Below, in pieces: positions 17,970 to 26,132 of a stretch of DNA of 26,132 bases. The DNA is from Cytophagia bacterium (GTDB taxonomy: Bacteria; Bacteroidota; Bacteroidia; UBA7662). Positions within the stretch are counted from its first letter, which is position 1. Each line of letters starts with the position of its first letter. The stretch spans positions 1-26,132 of the forward strand of contig RFOZ01000009.1 of NCBI GenBank assembly GCA_009926405.1, read 5' to 3'. The translations under genes and the position numbers were made by a program. Below the pieces are notes generated by a model. That model worked only from the letters and a program-made list of their open reading frames with translations. It was not told the DNA's origin and searched no databases.

Positions 17970-19660
17970 ACGGGAGCCGGGCAGTCAGCGGTTTTTTGAT
18001 CCTTCTTCTCGGGGGGGCTATGCTCGGGTGGAATCCGGCAAAGGGGTATCCATGGATTCCCCTGCCAGTCCATTATCGTTATCTCAACAAAACAATGCCG
18101 GTTCCAGGTCCAGGCATCCAGGTGGATTACCGAACCCGCGATTGGCAAAGTCAAGCCGAAATCGGGTTGAAAGAAATTAATCAACTCAGTCTTTCTTGGA
18201 ACGCCGGACCTCCTTTACGCATCCGGGTGGATAGTCTAGGTCCCGAAGATGCGGTGAATCTGATGGAGCTTGGTGTAACATCGGATTGGCAATGGGACGA
18301 GGCCTATGTTTTGGTCCTTTCCGAGGGGACCGCAACTTTACGCGCTCAGTCTCCAAAAGGTTTCTTTTATGCGACTCGAACCTTGCTTCAAATGTTGGAA
18401 TCGGATTCGATTCGAGCTTCCGGTTCCATGCCGGCTGTAATGGTTTGGGATTTTCCTCGCTTTGCTTGGCGGGGGATGCATCTGGATGTAGCACGGCATT
18501 TTTGGGAACCCGACAAAATTCAACAATACCTGAATTGGATGGCCCGCTACAAAATGAATGTCTTTCATTGGCATTTAACCGATGACCAAGGATGGCGTTT
18601 AGAAATACCGGAATTTCCTGGCCTGACCAAGGTTTCTGCTTGGCGATCAGCCACCCTGCGGGGTCGTCCCGTTGACGTAGAGGATTCCCTTCTCTACAGA
18701 CACCAACAGCATGGAGGTTATTATACCGAAGCCGAAGTACGGGCCTTGGTTCGTTACGCCGATTCCTTGGGAATTCGTGTAGTCCCCGAAATCGAAATGC
18801 CAGGCCATGCCAGAGCCGCTTTGGCCGCTTATCCGGCCCTTTCGTGCAGGGCCGATTCCCAAGGGGTGCCGGGTCATTGGGGTGTCTTTGAGGATGTTTT
18901 CTGTGCCGGGAACGAAGCCACCTTTGGATTTTTGACCAAGGTGCTGGACTATGTAAGTCTGATTTTTCCGGATTCGGTCGTTCATTTGGGGGGCGATGAA
19001 TGCCCCAAAACCCGGTGGGAGGCCTGCCCCCTCTGTCAACAGCGCATGCGATCCATGGATTTAGAGGATGCCCATGCTTTGCAATCCTGGTTTATGTCCC
19101 GCCTAATACAACATCTGGCGGCCAAAGGCAAATCGGCCATTGGTTGGGACGAGATACTGGAAGGAGGTTTGCCGGCCGGCGCCGCTGTCATGAGTTGGAG
19201 AGGCACCGAAGGTGGTAAAGCGGCTGCCAGAGCCGGGCATTCGGTGGTCATGAGTCCGGGCAAACCTTGTTACTTTGATCATTACCAACACGAGGGTCCC
19301 GATGAGCCTTTGGCCATTGGCGGGATGAACCGCCTGGAAGATGTTGTCTATACCTACGAGCCAGTGCCGTCTGATTTGGAAACGGGAGCCGTTGGTTGGA
19401 TTCAAGGAGCCCAAGGGAATGTTTGGACAGAATACATGACGTCTTGGGACAAGGTTGAATACATGGTTATGCCTCGGATGACTGCGTTGGCAGAGGTCCT
19501 TTGGTCACCTGCCGTGAACAGAACGGTGGGAAGAGGTCGCACCTTTGAACATTACCGGGAACGGCTGCGGAACCATGCCGGGTGGATGGCTCGCCAAGGT
19601 TTGCATTTTGCTCCGCACGGGTGGTATCCAACAGGGATACCGGAACGGCCATCCCATTAG
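17966..19660 (+). CDS. Beta-N-acetylhexosaminidase, GH20
   Basis: This is an exo-enzyme that removes terminal beta-linked GlcNAc (or GalNAc) by substrate-assisted catalysis. The 564-residue protein has an N-terminal signal or anchor segment (about 8-27) and a GH20b alpha/beta domain (to about 160). The GH20 TIM barrel begins at FAWRGMHLDVARHFW. HWHLTDDQGWR is present, and the catalytic pair D344-E345 lies in HLGGDECPK. Cys/Trp-rich EACPLCQQRM follows, as in many family members. In this operon its likely job is to split the GlcNAc-GlcNAc chitobiose core and antennary GlcNAc of N-glycans in the periplasm. Start and stop overlap neighbours closely: 4-base overlap before, 13-base gap after. Confidence 0.95.
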   Translation: MNGSRAVSGFLILLLGGAMLGWNPAKGYPWIPLPVHYRYLNKTMPVPGPGIQVDYRTRDWQSQAEIGLKEINQLSLSWNAGPPLRIRVDSLGPEDAVNLMELGVTSDWQWDEAYVLVLSEGTATLRAQSPKGFFYATRTLLQMLESDSIRASGSMPAVMVWDFPRFAWRGMHLDVARHFWEPDKIQQYLNWMARYKMNVFHWHLTDDQGWRLEIPEFPGLTKVSAWRSATLRGRPVDVEDSLLYRHQQHGGYYTEAEVRALVRYADSLGIRVVPEIEMPGHARAALAAYPALSCRADSQGVPGHWGVFEDVFCAGNEATFGFLTKVLDYVSLIFPDSVVHLGGDECPKTRWEACPLCQQRMRSMDLEDAHALQSWFMSRLIQHLAAKGKSAIGWDEILEGGLPAGAAVMSWRGTEGGKAAARAGHSVVMSPGKPCYFDHYQHEGPDEPLAIGGMNRLEDVVYTYEPVPSDLETGAVGWIQGAQGNVWTEYMTSWDKVEYMVMPRMTALAEVLWSPAVNRTVGRGRTFEHYRERLRNHAGWMARQGLHFAPHGWYPTGIPERPSH

Positions 19661-19673
19661 CGAATTGGTTGTT

Positions 19674-20654
19674 ATGAAAAGGAGAGAATTTATCAAAATG
19701 CAGGGCCAAGGGTTGTTGGGTCTGGGTTTGGGAATGGCTTGGCCCCTAGGGGCCGTGGCGGAGTCTACCAAACCGATTGTGTTATCCACCTGGGATTACG
19801 GCCTAAGAACCAACGATGTGGCTTGGCGTTTGTTAAGCGAAGGGGGTTCGGCCCTCGATGCTGTTTTGGCTGGAGCTGAGTTGGCAGAAATGGATCCCGA
19901 TAACGCCTATGTTGGCTTGGGAGGTTTTCCGGATCGGGATGGTATCGTGACTTTGGACGCTTCGGTTATGGATCATGGTTATAACATGGGGATGGTGGCC
20001 GGACTGGAACAGGTCCCCAGGGCATCGGCCCTGGCTCGGGCGGTCATGGAGCACACCCCGCATACCCTTTTGGTTGGTGACGGGGCCTTACAATTTGCCA
20101 AAGAACAAGGTTTTGAAACCATGAATCTCTTAACGCCTGCTTCCGAAAAAGCTTGGAAGCGTTGGTTGGAGACATCGCGATATCAACCTGGTGTTAACGT
20201 CGAAAATCATGATACGATGGGGCTTTTGGGAATGGATTCCCAAGGACGCTTGGCCGGGGTTTGTACGACCAGCGGTATGGCCTACAAAATGCACGGTCGT
20301 GTTGGAGATACCCCGATTATCGGAAGCGGTCTTTATGTAGATCCGGAGGTGGGGGCGGTGGCGGCAACCGGTCATGGCGAAGAAATTGTGAGGGCAGGGG
20401 GATCCCTGCTTGTTGTGGAAGGAATGCGCAGTGGTTTGGATCCCGAAGAAGCATGCAGGCAAGTCGCCCAGCGCGTCCTCAAGCAATTGCGCCACCGGGG
20501 CAAAGATCCGGCCCTGTACCAGGCTTGTTTTATGGCCCTCACCAAAAACGGACAATACGGTGCTTGCGCTCTTCAGCCAGGATTTACGTACGCTGTTCAG
20601 GACGCTGGACAAGGGAATCGCCTACGACAAGCTCCGCATGTCTGGTCCAAGCTT
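19674..20654 (+). CDS. N4-(beta-N-acetylglucosaminyl)-L-asparaginase (glycosylasparaginase)
   Basis: This enzyme hydrolyses the GlcNAc-Asn bond once the peptide around the Asn has been removed, giving 1-amino-GlcNAc and aspartate. The 327-residue precursor belongs to the Ntn hydrolase family. Autocleavage before T181 in NHDTMG would make alpha and beta chains and expose the catalytic threonine. SGMAYKMHGRVGDTPIIGSG matches the active-site and glycine-rich loops of the family. ATG 19674 gives a Tat signal, KRREFIK, followed by a hydrophobic run ending in AVAE; the frame also opens at 19545 inside GH20, which is unlikely. The end given excludes the stop codon at 20655-20657. The 3' end overlaps cutC. 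Confidence 0.95.
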
Positions 20655-21354
20655 TGAGCTGGCTTGCTTTGATACCGACGCAGTTCGATTGGGCTGTGCA
20701 AGGGGTGTGGATCGCCTGGAACTTTGTTCTCAAAGGGACCAGGATGGCTTAACGCCCGAGGATGCCATGGTGGAGGCTGCCCTTCGCTATCGGCATCAGG
20801 GGCAGCCTCGAATAATTGTTATGTTACGACCCGATGCGGAGGATACCCTTTGGGATGAAAACAAGTTAAAAAACATCGTTGACCTTGTTAACCGTTGGAA
20901 AAACGAGGGGGTCGATGGGTTTGTAATCGGGTTTGCAGGGATTTCAAACATGCACGGGCATCTTGAAATAGCCCAAGAATGGCTGCAATCGATCTTGGCG
21001 ATAGCCCCCCAAAAAGAATGGGTTTTTCATCGACTAATCGATCGTTTGCACGACCCCCTTCAAAGCCTTAAGATTTTGGAATGGATGGGTTTTCGTAGGG
21101 TCCTAAGCAGCGGTGGATCCAAAACAGCGCTCGACGGGTGGGAAAATCTCTTGGCTTGGCAGTCAGCTTTTCCTGGTTTGGAAATATTGGCCGGCGGTGG
21201 AATCCGTTCAAACCATGTTCAAAATTTGCTGATTCGAGCCCCGAACCGGGGGCTATGGCCCAAAGGAGGCCTGCACGCTTCTTGTATACTACCGGGGAAT
21301 GAGTCAGCGGATGAAGGCGAATTGAATCGAATTTTGTTTCAAGTGCGGTCATGA
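20638..21354 (+). CDS. cutC: CutC-family TIM-barrel protein, divergent
   Basis: CutC proteins are small cytoplasmic TIM barrels named for a disputed role in copper homeostasis. The 238-residue product has no signal peptide. Family landmarks present are FELACFD at the N-terminus, GVDRLELCS..DGLTP, VFHRLID (family TFHRAFD), RVLSSGGS..AL, ILAGGGI and LHAS near the end. The usual RPRxGdFxYs loop is replaced by RPDAEDTLWDE, so part of the signature is lost. I chose ATG 20638, which overlaps the asparaginase end by 20 bases; the frame opens at 20410 but those residues are a shadow of the asparaginase gene. The stop overlaps the GH2 start (ATGA). Embedding among N-glycan enzymes suggests a sugar-related function, not copper (inference). 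Confidence 0.88.
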   Translation: MSGPSFELACFDTDAVRLGCARGVDRLELCSQRDQDGLTPEDAMVEAALRYRHQGQPRIIVMLRPDAEDTLWDENKLKNIVDLVNRWKNEGVDGFVIGFAGISNMHGHLEIAQEWLQSILAIAPQKEWVFHRLIDRLHDPLQSLKILEWMGFRRVLSSGGSKTALDGWENLLAWQSAFPGLEILAGGGIRSNHVQNLLIRAPNRGLWPKGGLHASCILPGNESADEGELNRILFQVRS

Positions 21355-23798
21355 GGTTCCTTGCAATTTTGGCCGGTTTTTTGGGGGCTTTTGCTGCTTG
21401 GGGTCGTACCCCTCCGTCAAGGATTGCAAACCCGGTAGCCTTGTTGGAACCGGCCCAGGTCTTTGACTTGAGGGGGAACGATGTAAAATGGACCTTTCAG
21501 GCCCAAGGATGGAATCAGTGGTTGCCCGCTACCGGGGGACCCCTTGGTTCGGTTACCTGGGATTTGGTTCGGAACGGGATCCTTCCGAATCCCTATATCG
21601 GCAAGAACGCTTTGGAGGCTGATTGGGTAGGGGATTGCACCTGGGTTTACCGAGCCGATTTTGATGTTACCAACTTATTGGGAGATTCCAGATTCATGCG
21701 ATACGGCCATGACCTTGCGCTCGTCATGAGCGGTGTGGACACCTACGGTTCGCTGTGGTTCAACGGAAACCCTTTGGCCACTTTTGAGAATCCCCACCGG
21801 ACGTATACGGTTCGATTACCCCTGCATTCTTCAAAATCAATCGAAAAGGTTCCGGCCTTGGAGACAGGTAGGAATATCCTTGAATGGATCTTGGAACCTC
21901 CCTTGCCGAGGGTTCAACGAGACGCCAATCGGTCAAGCCTACCCATACCCGGAGGTTTATGGCTTCATTCGCGCAAAGCGGCCTATCAATTTGGCTGGGA
22001 TTGGGCCAGGGCCATGCCCTCCGTGGGTTTAAGCGGTGCGCTGACTTTGCAAATTATGGGAGACTCGGTGCTTCGACGCCTACGTCAGGGTTTGCATATT
22101 CGGACCCTCGCTTTGGATTCTGCCCATCGTTGGGCTCGCATGGAATGGGTCGGCGGTGATACGGGGCTTGACTCGTTAAAAGGTTGGCGTTGGGACCTCC
22201 AAGGGGATCAGTTTCACGCCGGTGGCGGTTTGGATTCTCGAAGATTTGTTATAGAGAATCCGCCTTTGTGGTGGCCGGCAGGTATGGGGCAGCCGACCCT
22301 GACCCAAGCCTTTTTTACGCTGTTCGATGCAGATGGTCGTATCCGTTTGAAAGAGACCTTGCGATTTGGAATCCGCCTCGTGGAATGGGTTCAGGAGGTC
22401 GATTCCGGAGGTAAGTCCTTTGGTTTTCGAGTGAATGGTAAGGATTGTTATATACGGGGAGCCAATTGGGTTCCTCATGATTTGTGGCCGCTGGAAACCG
22501 ATACAGCTCGAAATATCGACTTGTTGAACAAGGCAGTGCAGGCCAATTTGAATTTACTTAGGGTTTGGGGAGGGGGGCATTATGCATCCGAAGACTGGAT
22601 GAATCGCTGCGATCAATTGGGCTTGATGGTATGGCATGACTTTCCATACGCCTGCGCTATGTTTCCCTTGGATACCGATTATCGAGAAGAAGCCTTGGCC
22701 GAGGTCCAGGAACAGGTGATTCGTTTACGAAAGCATCCGGCTCTGATGCTCTGGTGTGGTAACAACGAAACCGAGGAGGGTTGGTTTAATTGGGGATGGG
22801 TGAAGGAAATGCGTTATTCAACGGTTGATTCTCTGCGGGTATGGCAGGCGTATCAGAATTTTTTTCGCCATGACCTACCGAGAATAATTCAACAGTGGGA
22901 CGAGGGCAGGCCCTACCACCCTTCATCCCCGGCCAACGGATGGGGTCGGGACGTGGCCTATCGCGAAGGTGATGTGCATCAATGGGCGGTTTGGTGGGGT
23001 ATGAAACCCTTTCGTCATTACGGTCAACGGATTGGTCGTTTTGTTTCGGAATTTGGTTTCCAAGGCTTTCCTACCCTTGAATGCATGCAGGAGTACGGTT
23101 GGGACCGCTTTGCTCATTTAAATGATTCGGTGTTACGAATTCATCAAAACCACCCGCGTGGTTTTGAAACAATCCGCGAATATTTGTGCCGTGATTATTT
23201 GGGGCCTTACAGCCAACGGGCCGATACGGCCTCGGATTTGGACTGGGTCTATTGGTCTGGCATGCTGCAATCGGATGCTATGGAGTACGCAATTCGTGCC
23301 CAGCGCCACGCCACCCCTCGTTGTGGTGGTTCCATCGTTTGGCAGTGGAACGATGCCTGGCCGGTGGTTTCTTGGAGCCTCTTGGACTATACCGCCCGTC
23401 CCAAACCGGCGTGGTTTGCGGTGCGCAGGGCCTTTGCCCCTGGTTTGGAAGGTGTGCAGGGGGGGCTTACAGATTCTATGTGGCATTGGCCTTGCACGAT
23501 GGATCAAATTACCTACCGTTGGGAACCCGTCTCTGTCGATTCGGGTCGTTTGATTTTGCGTTCTTCGGTTCCCGTCCATCGCCTTTGGTTGCAATCGCCT
23601 GGTTTGGCTTGGGATGATAACAGTTTTGATTTGAAACCGCATACGGATTGCTCGGTACCATACAAAGGAAGCATCCACGACGTTCAGTCCATTGAAATTC
23701 ACCGTTGGTGTCCTTCCAAACACGGTGTGGATCGATCGTTGCTCCCGTTTTCAAAGCCTTTAACCAAGCAACCTGTCAACAAGCAGCAGTCCGATTAA
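21351..23798 (+). CDS. Beta-mannosidase, GH2
   Basis: This exo-beta-mannosidase would remove the single beta-1,4-mannose of the N-glycan core. The 815-residue protein has a Sec-type signal peptide (about 1-18). It then has the GH2 N-terminal sugar-binding domain, an Ig-like domain and the TIM barrel. RKAAYQFGWDWARAMP is a beta-mannosidase mark within GH2. The acid/base E473 is in WCGNNETEEG, and the nucleophile E567 is in VSEFGFQGFP. RVWGGGHY is also typical. The C-terminal roughly 110 residues form a beta-rich accessory domain. The start overlaps the cutC stop by 4 bases, and GH92 follows after 24 bases. Confidence 0.94.
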   Translation: MRFLAILAGFLGAFAAWGRTPPSRIANPVALLEPAQVFDLRGNDVKWTFQAQGWNQWLPATGGPLGSVTWDLVRNGILPNPYIGKNALEADWVGDCTWVYRADFDVTNLLGDSRFMRYGHDLALVMSGVDTYGSLWFNGNPLATFENPHRTYTVRLPLHSSKSIEKVPALETGRNILEWILEPPLPRVQRDANRSSLPIPGGLWLHSRKAAYQFGWDWARAMPSVGLSGALTLQIMGDSVLRRLRQGLHIRTLALDSAHRWARMEWVGGDTGLDSLKGWRWDLQGDQFHAGGGLDSRRFVIENPPLWWPAGMGQPTLTQAFFTLFDADGRIRLKETLRFGIRLVEWVQEVDSGGKSFGFRVNGKDCYIRGANWVPHDLWPLETDTARNIDLLNKAVQANLNLLRVWGGGHYASEDWMNRCDQLGLMVWHDFPYACAMFPLDTDYREEALAEVQEQVIRLRKHPALMLWCGNNETEEGWFNWGWVKEMRYSTVDSLRVWQAYQNFFRHDLPRIIQQWDEGRPYHPSSPANGWGRDVAYREGDVHQWAVWWGMKPFRHYGQRIGRFVSEFGFQGFPTLECMQEYGWDRFAHLNDSVLRIHQNHPRGFETIREYLCRDYLGPYSQRADTASDLDWVYWSGMLQSDAMEYAIRAQRHATPRCGGSIVWQWNDAWPVVSWSLLDYTARPKPAWFAVRRAFAPGLEGVQGGLTDSMWHWPCTMDQITYRWEPVSVDSGRLILRSSVPVHRLWLQSPGLAWDDNSFDLKPHTDCSVPYKGSIHDVQSIEIHRWCPSKHGVDRSLLPFSKPLTKQPVNKQQSD

Positions 23799-23822
23799 TT
23801 AATTTGAATTAATAACCTTCGT

Positions 23823-26132
23823 ATGAAGCAAGGATTTTCATTTTTGATGTTATGGATGGTGCAGCTGGGATGGAATCTTTCCTCCTTCGCTCAATCTTCA
23901 TGGGTTCAACCGATGGTCGGAACCGACGGTCACGGGCATACCTTTCCGGGGGCGGTTTTGCCTTTTGGAATGATGCAATTGTCCCCCGATACCCGTATTG
24001 ATGGTTCATGGGACGGCTGCAGTGGGTATCATTATTCGGATTCGTTGCTTTATGGTTTTTCGCATACCCATTTGAGTGGAACGGGTGTCAGCGATTACGG
24101 TGATTTTTTGTTAATGCCCTCCGCTGGTTCATGGGCCTTGGACCCGGCCCGGTATCGTACCGCTTTTCGCCATGAAGACGAATCCGCATCGCCGGGCCAT
24201 TATTCGGTCGAATTGGCCAGCGGCATTGAGGTGGATTTGGTGGCAGGTCTTCGAACCGGCTTGCATACCTATCGGTTTCCCGTTAACAAAGAGGCTTTTG
24301 TGTTACTTGATCTTTTGCACCGCGATCGATTGATTGATGGCTGGATTGAAAGGGTGGATGCGTACCGTTGGAAGGTTTTTCGTCGTAGCGAGGCCTGGGC
24401 CAAGGATCAGTATGCCTATGCTTTCATCGAATTCTCCGAACCTGCGAAGGTTGTTATGGATTCAGCCTCTGTCAAAATGGTTTGGTCCTTTGGGGACACG
24501 AAGTCCTTGATGGTCAAGGTAGGCTTATCAGGGGTGGATGTGCAGGGGGCAGAATCCAATTTGTTAGCAGAAATTCCTGGATGGGATCGCCAACAACTTT
24601 CGGATTCAGCGACCGCTGTCTGGGACAAGGCTTTGGGGGTGGTGGAGGTCCAAGACAAGGATACTTCCAAAATCCGAACCTTTTACACCGCTTTGTATCA
24701 TTGTTTTATACATCCCAGTTTGGCGAGCGATGCTGATGGGCGTTACAGGGGTCGGGATGGACAGATTCATCGAGCCGATGGTTTTCGGTATTATTCCGTT
24801 TTTTCGCTTTGGGATACGTACCGTGCTTTGCACCCGCTTTTGACCCTCATCGATCCTATTCGAACCCGGGATTTTATCCTGACTTTTTTGAAACAATTTG
24901 AGCAAGCAGGTCGCTTGCCTGTTTGGGAATTTGCTTCGAATGAAACCAACTGCATGATTGGCTATCATTCGGTTTCGGTCATGGCGGACGCTTTGCTCAA
25001 AGGCGTAGCGGGTCTTGATACCCAAAAGGTATGGGAGGCCATGGTTCATAGTGCTAACCAGGAATATGAAGGCATCGCTTGGTTGCGTGACCACGGGCAC
25101 CTCTGTGTTGAGGCCTGTTCAGAATCGGTGTCCAAAAATTTAGAATACGCTTACGATGATTGGTGCTTGGCCCAAACGGCCCTCCTTCTTGGTGATCGCG
25201 ATTCGTACCAAACCTACCTCCGGCGTTCCGGTTCTTGGCGGAATTTATTGGACTCGGTAAGCGGTTTGATGCGGCCTCGTCAAAACGGACAATGGTTGAC
25301 GCCCTTTGATCCCCGCGAAGTCAACAATCATTACACCGAAGCCAATTCATGGCAGACTTCTTTTTATATCCCCCAGGATGTCTATGGTTGGATTGAGGCC
25401 GTGGGTGGGCCTCAACGTGCCGAGGCTTTGTTGGATACCTTGTTCGGGACCAGTTCCAAGACCAGTGGTCGAACCCAAGCTGATATTACGGGATTAATTG
25501 GTCAATACGCCCATGGCAACGAGCCTTCCCATCATATTGCCTACCTCTACCATTACTTAGGACGTCCCGACAAAACATTGCGGTACGTTCGCCAAATCCA
25601 AAACAATTTTTATTCAGATCAACCCGATGGTTTGGTGGGTAACGAAGACTGTGGTCAAATGAGCGCTTGGTATGTACTGAGTATGCTGGGTTTTTATCCC
25701 GTAACACCGGGTTCCAGCGAATGGATTTGGTCGGTTCCATCGCTGGATTCCTACCGAATCCATCTCCCCAACGGGCGGGCCCTTCATGTAACAACCGAAT
25801 CTTCCTGTGCCCGTGGAACTCAATGGTCGGAAAGACTCATCAACGGGCGATCGTTCACCCAGCGGTTGGCGGTGGAGCATTCAACGATTTTGGAAGGGGG
25901 AACCTGGACCTACAGGCCCTTGAAGCTAGCCCCCGGAACCTACGAAGGCCCCAAGCGATTGGAGGCATCGAAATTCAGAACTATGCTGCCTCTCATTGAA
26001 GCCGAATCTCGAATTTTTGGCGATTCACTTCGTGTTACAATTCGGGTTCAGGGTTCTCAGCAGCAAATTCGGGTTGCAACAGGGGGTTTGGATCCTCGCA
26101 AGGAGGGTATACGGTACGCGGGTCCCTTGGTT
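23823..26132 (+). CDS. Alpha-mannosidase, GH92 (partial, 3' end outside window)
   Basis: This is a calcium-dependent exo-alpha-mannosidase of the GH92 family. The frame is open from ATG 23823 to the window edge (770 codons) with no stop. A signal peptide covers about residues 1-23 (ends SSFAQ). Family blocks in order are VGTDGHGHTFPGAVLPFGM, GYHYSD..FSHTHLSGTG, YSVFSLWDTYRALHP, WEFASNETNCMIGYHS, YTEANSWQ, HGNEPSHH (564-571) and GNEDCGQMSAW (606-616). The last two contain conserved acidic active-site residues (E567, D609). A beta-rich C-terminal extension begins near residue 720. Alpha-1,2 versus -1,3 specificity cannot be settled by eye. Its place at the end of the operon fits trimming of alpha-mannose from N-glycans. 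Confidence 0.95.
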   Translation, partial: MKQGFSFLMLWMVQLGWNLSSFAQSSWVQPMVGTDGHGHTFPGAVLPFGMMQLSPDTRIDGSWDGCSGYHYSDSLLYGFSHTHLSGTGVSDYGDFLLMPSAGSWALDPARYRTAFRHEDESASPGHYSVELASGIEVDLVAGLRTGLHTYRFPVNKEAFVLLDLLHRDRLIDGWIERVDAYRWKVFRRSEAWAKDQYAYAFIEFSEPAKVVMDSASVKMVWSFGDTKSLMVKVGLSGVDVQGAESNLLAEIPGWDRQQLSDSATAVWDKALGVVEVQDKDTSKIRTFYTALYHCFIHPSLASDADGRYRGRDGQIHRADGFRYYSVFSLWDTYRALHPLLTLIDPIRTRDFILTFLKQFEQAGRLPVWEFASNETNCMIGYHSVSVMADALLKGVAGLDTQKVWEAMVHSANQEYEGIAWLRDHGHLCVEACSESVSKNLEYAYDDWCLAQTALLLGDRDSYQTYLRRSGSWRNLLDSVSGLMRPRQNGQWLTPFDPREVNNHYTEANSWQTSFYIPQDVYGWIEAVGGPQRAEALLDTLFGTSSKTSGRTQADITGLIGQYAHGNEPSHHIAYLYHYLGRPDKTLRYVRQIQNNFYSDQPDGLVGNEDCGQMSAWYVLSMLGFYPVTPGSSEWIWSVPSLDSYRIHLPNGRALHVTTESSCARGTQWSERLINGRSFTQRLAVEHSTILEGGTWTYRPLKLAPGTYEGPKRLEASKFRTMLPLIEAESRIFGDSLRVTIRVQGSQQQIRVATGGLDPRKEGIRYAGPLV

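Noticed and set aside
23133..23723. A 196-codon minus-strand frame in the 3' part of the GH2 gene
   Set aside because: It is antisense to the beta-mannosidase catalytic and C-terminal regions, with no recognisable domain and no upstream signals.
23799..23822. TTAATTTG before the GH92 gene as a separate promoter
   Set aside because: It misses the conserved A of TAnnTTTG and has no -33 TTTG; a 24-base gap within an operon is a simpler reading.

Overview
The window is about 26 kb of chromosome from a member of the Bacteroidota, probably a free-living aerobe with a genome near 50% GC. I base this on three things. The promoters match the Bacteroidota consensus (TTTG at -33, about 20 bases, TAnnTTTG at -7). 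Shine-Dalgarno sequences are not evident. The gene families include alternative complex III, GH92 and GH20 glycan enzymes, and Bacteroidota-type Era and Der. Genus and species cannot be read from the sequence. No mobile element, CRISPR array, rRNA or pseudogene was found, and no stretch longer than 300 bases lacks a gene.

Layout. (1) Positions 1-240: two minus-strand tRNA genes, initiator tRNA-fMet and tRNA-Arg(CCG), with a strong promoter upstream and a hairpin between them. (2) 305-2575: the ribosome-assembly GTPases era and der. (3) 2631-2992: a tiny Thr/Ala/Glu-rich lipoprotein gene with its own promoter and terminator. (4) 3038-4483, minus strand: an S41 C-terminal processing protease. 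It diverges from murQ (MurNAc-6-P etherase), which is followed by an uncharacterised protein and a type I ABC exporter. (5) 8073-16390: a complete alternative complex III operon, actABCDEF, encoding a quinol:electron-acceptor oxidoreductase. (6) 16452-26132: a tightly packed six-gene run of FucP-family MFS transporter, GH20 hexosaminidase, glycosylasparaginase, CutC-family protein, GH2 beta-mannosidase and GH92 alpha-mannosidase. The last gene runs off the window.

How the genes work together. The last block reads as a periplasmic, lysosome-like pathway for complete exo-degradation of N-linked glycans. GH92 would trim alpha-mannose and GH2 would remove the core beta-mannose. GH20 would split the chitobiose, and the asparaginase would release GlcNAc from Asn. 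The MFS carrier would import released sugar. The CutC-family protein is the odd member: it has no export signal, it has lost part of the CutC signature, and it is embedded by overlapping start and stop codons. It is the best candidate in this window for an undescribed role. The act operon is ordinary in order, but ActA carries an extra N-terminal cytochrome c domain (six CxxCH motifs in total), and the operon is not followed by cytochrome oxidase genes.
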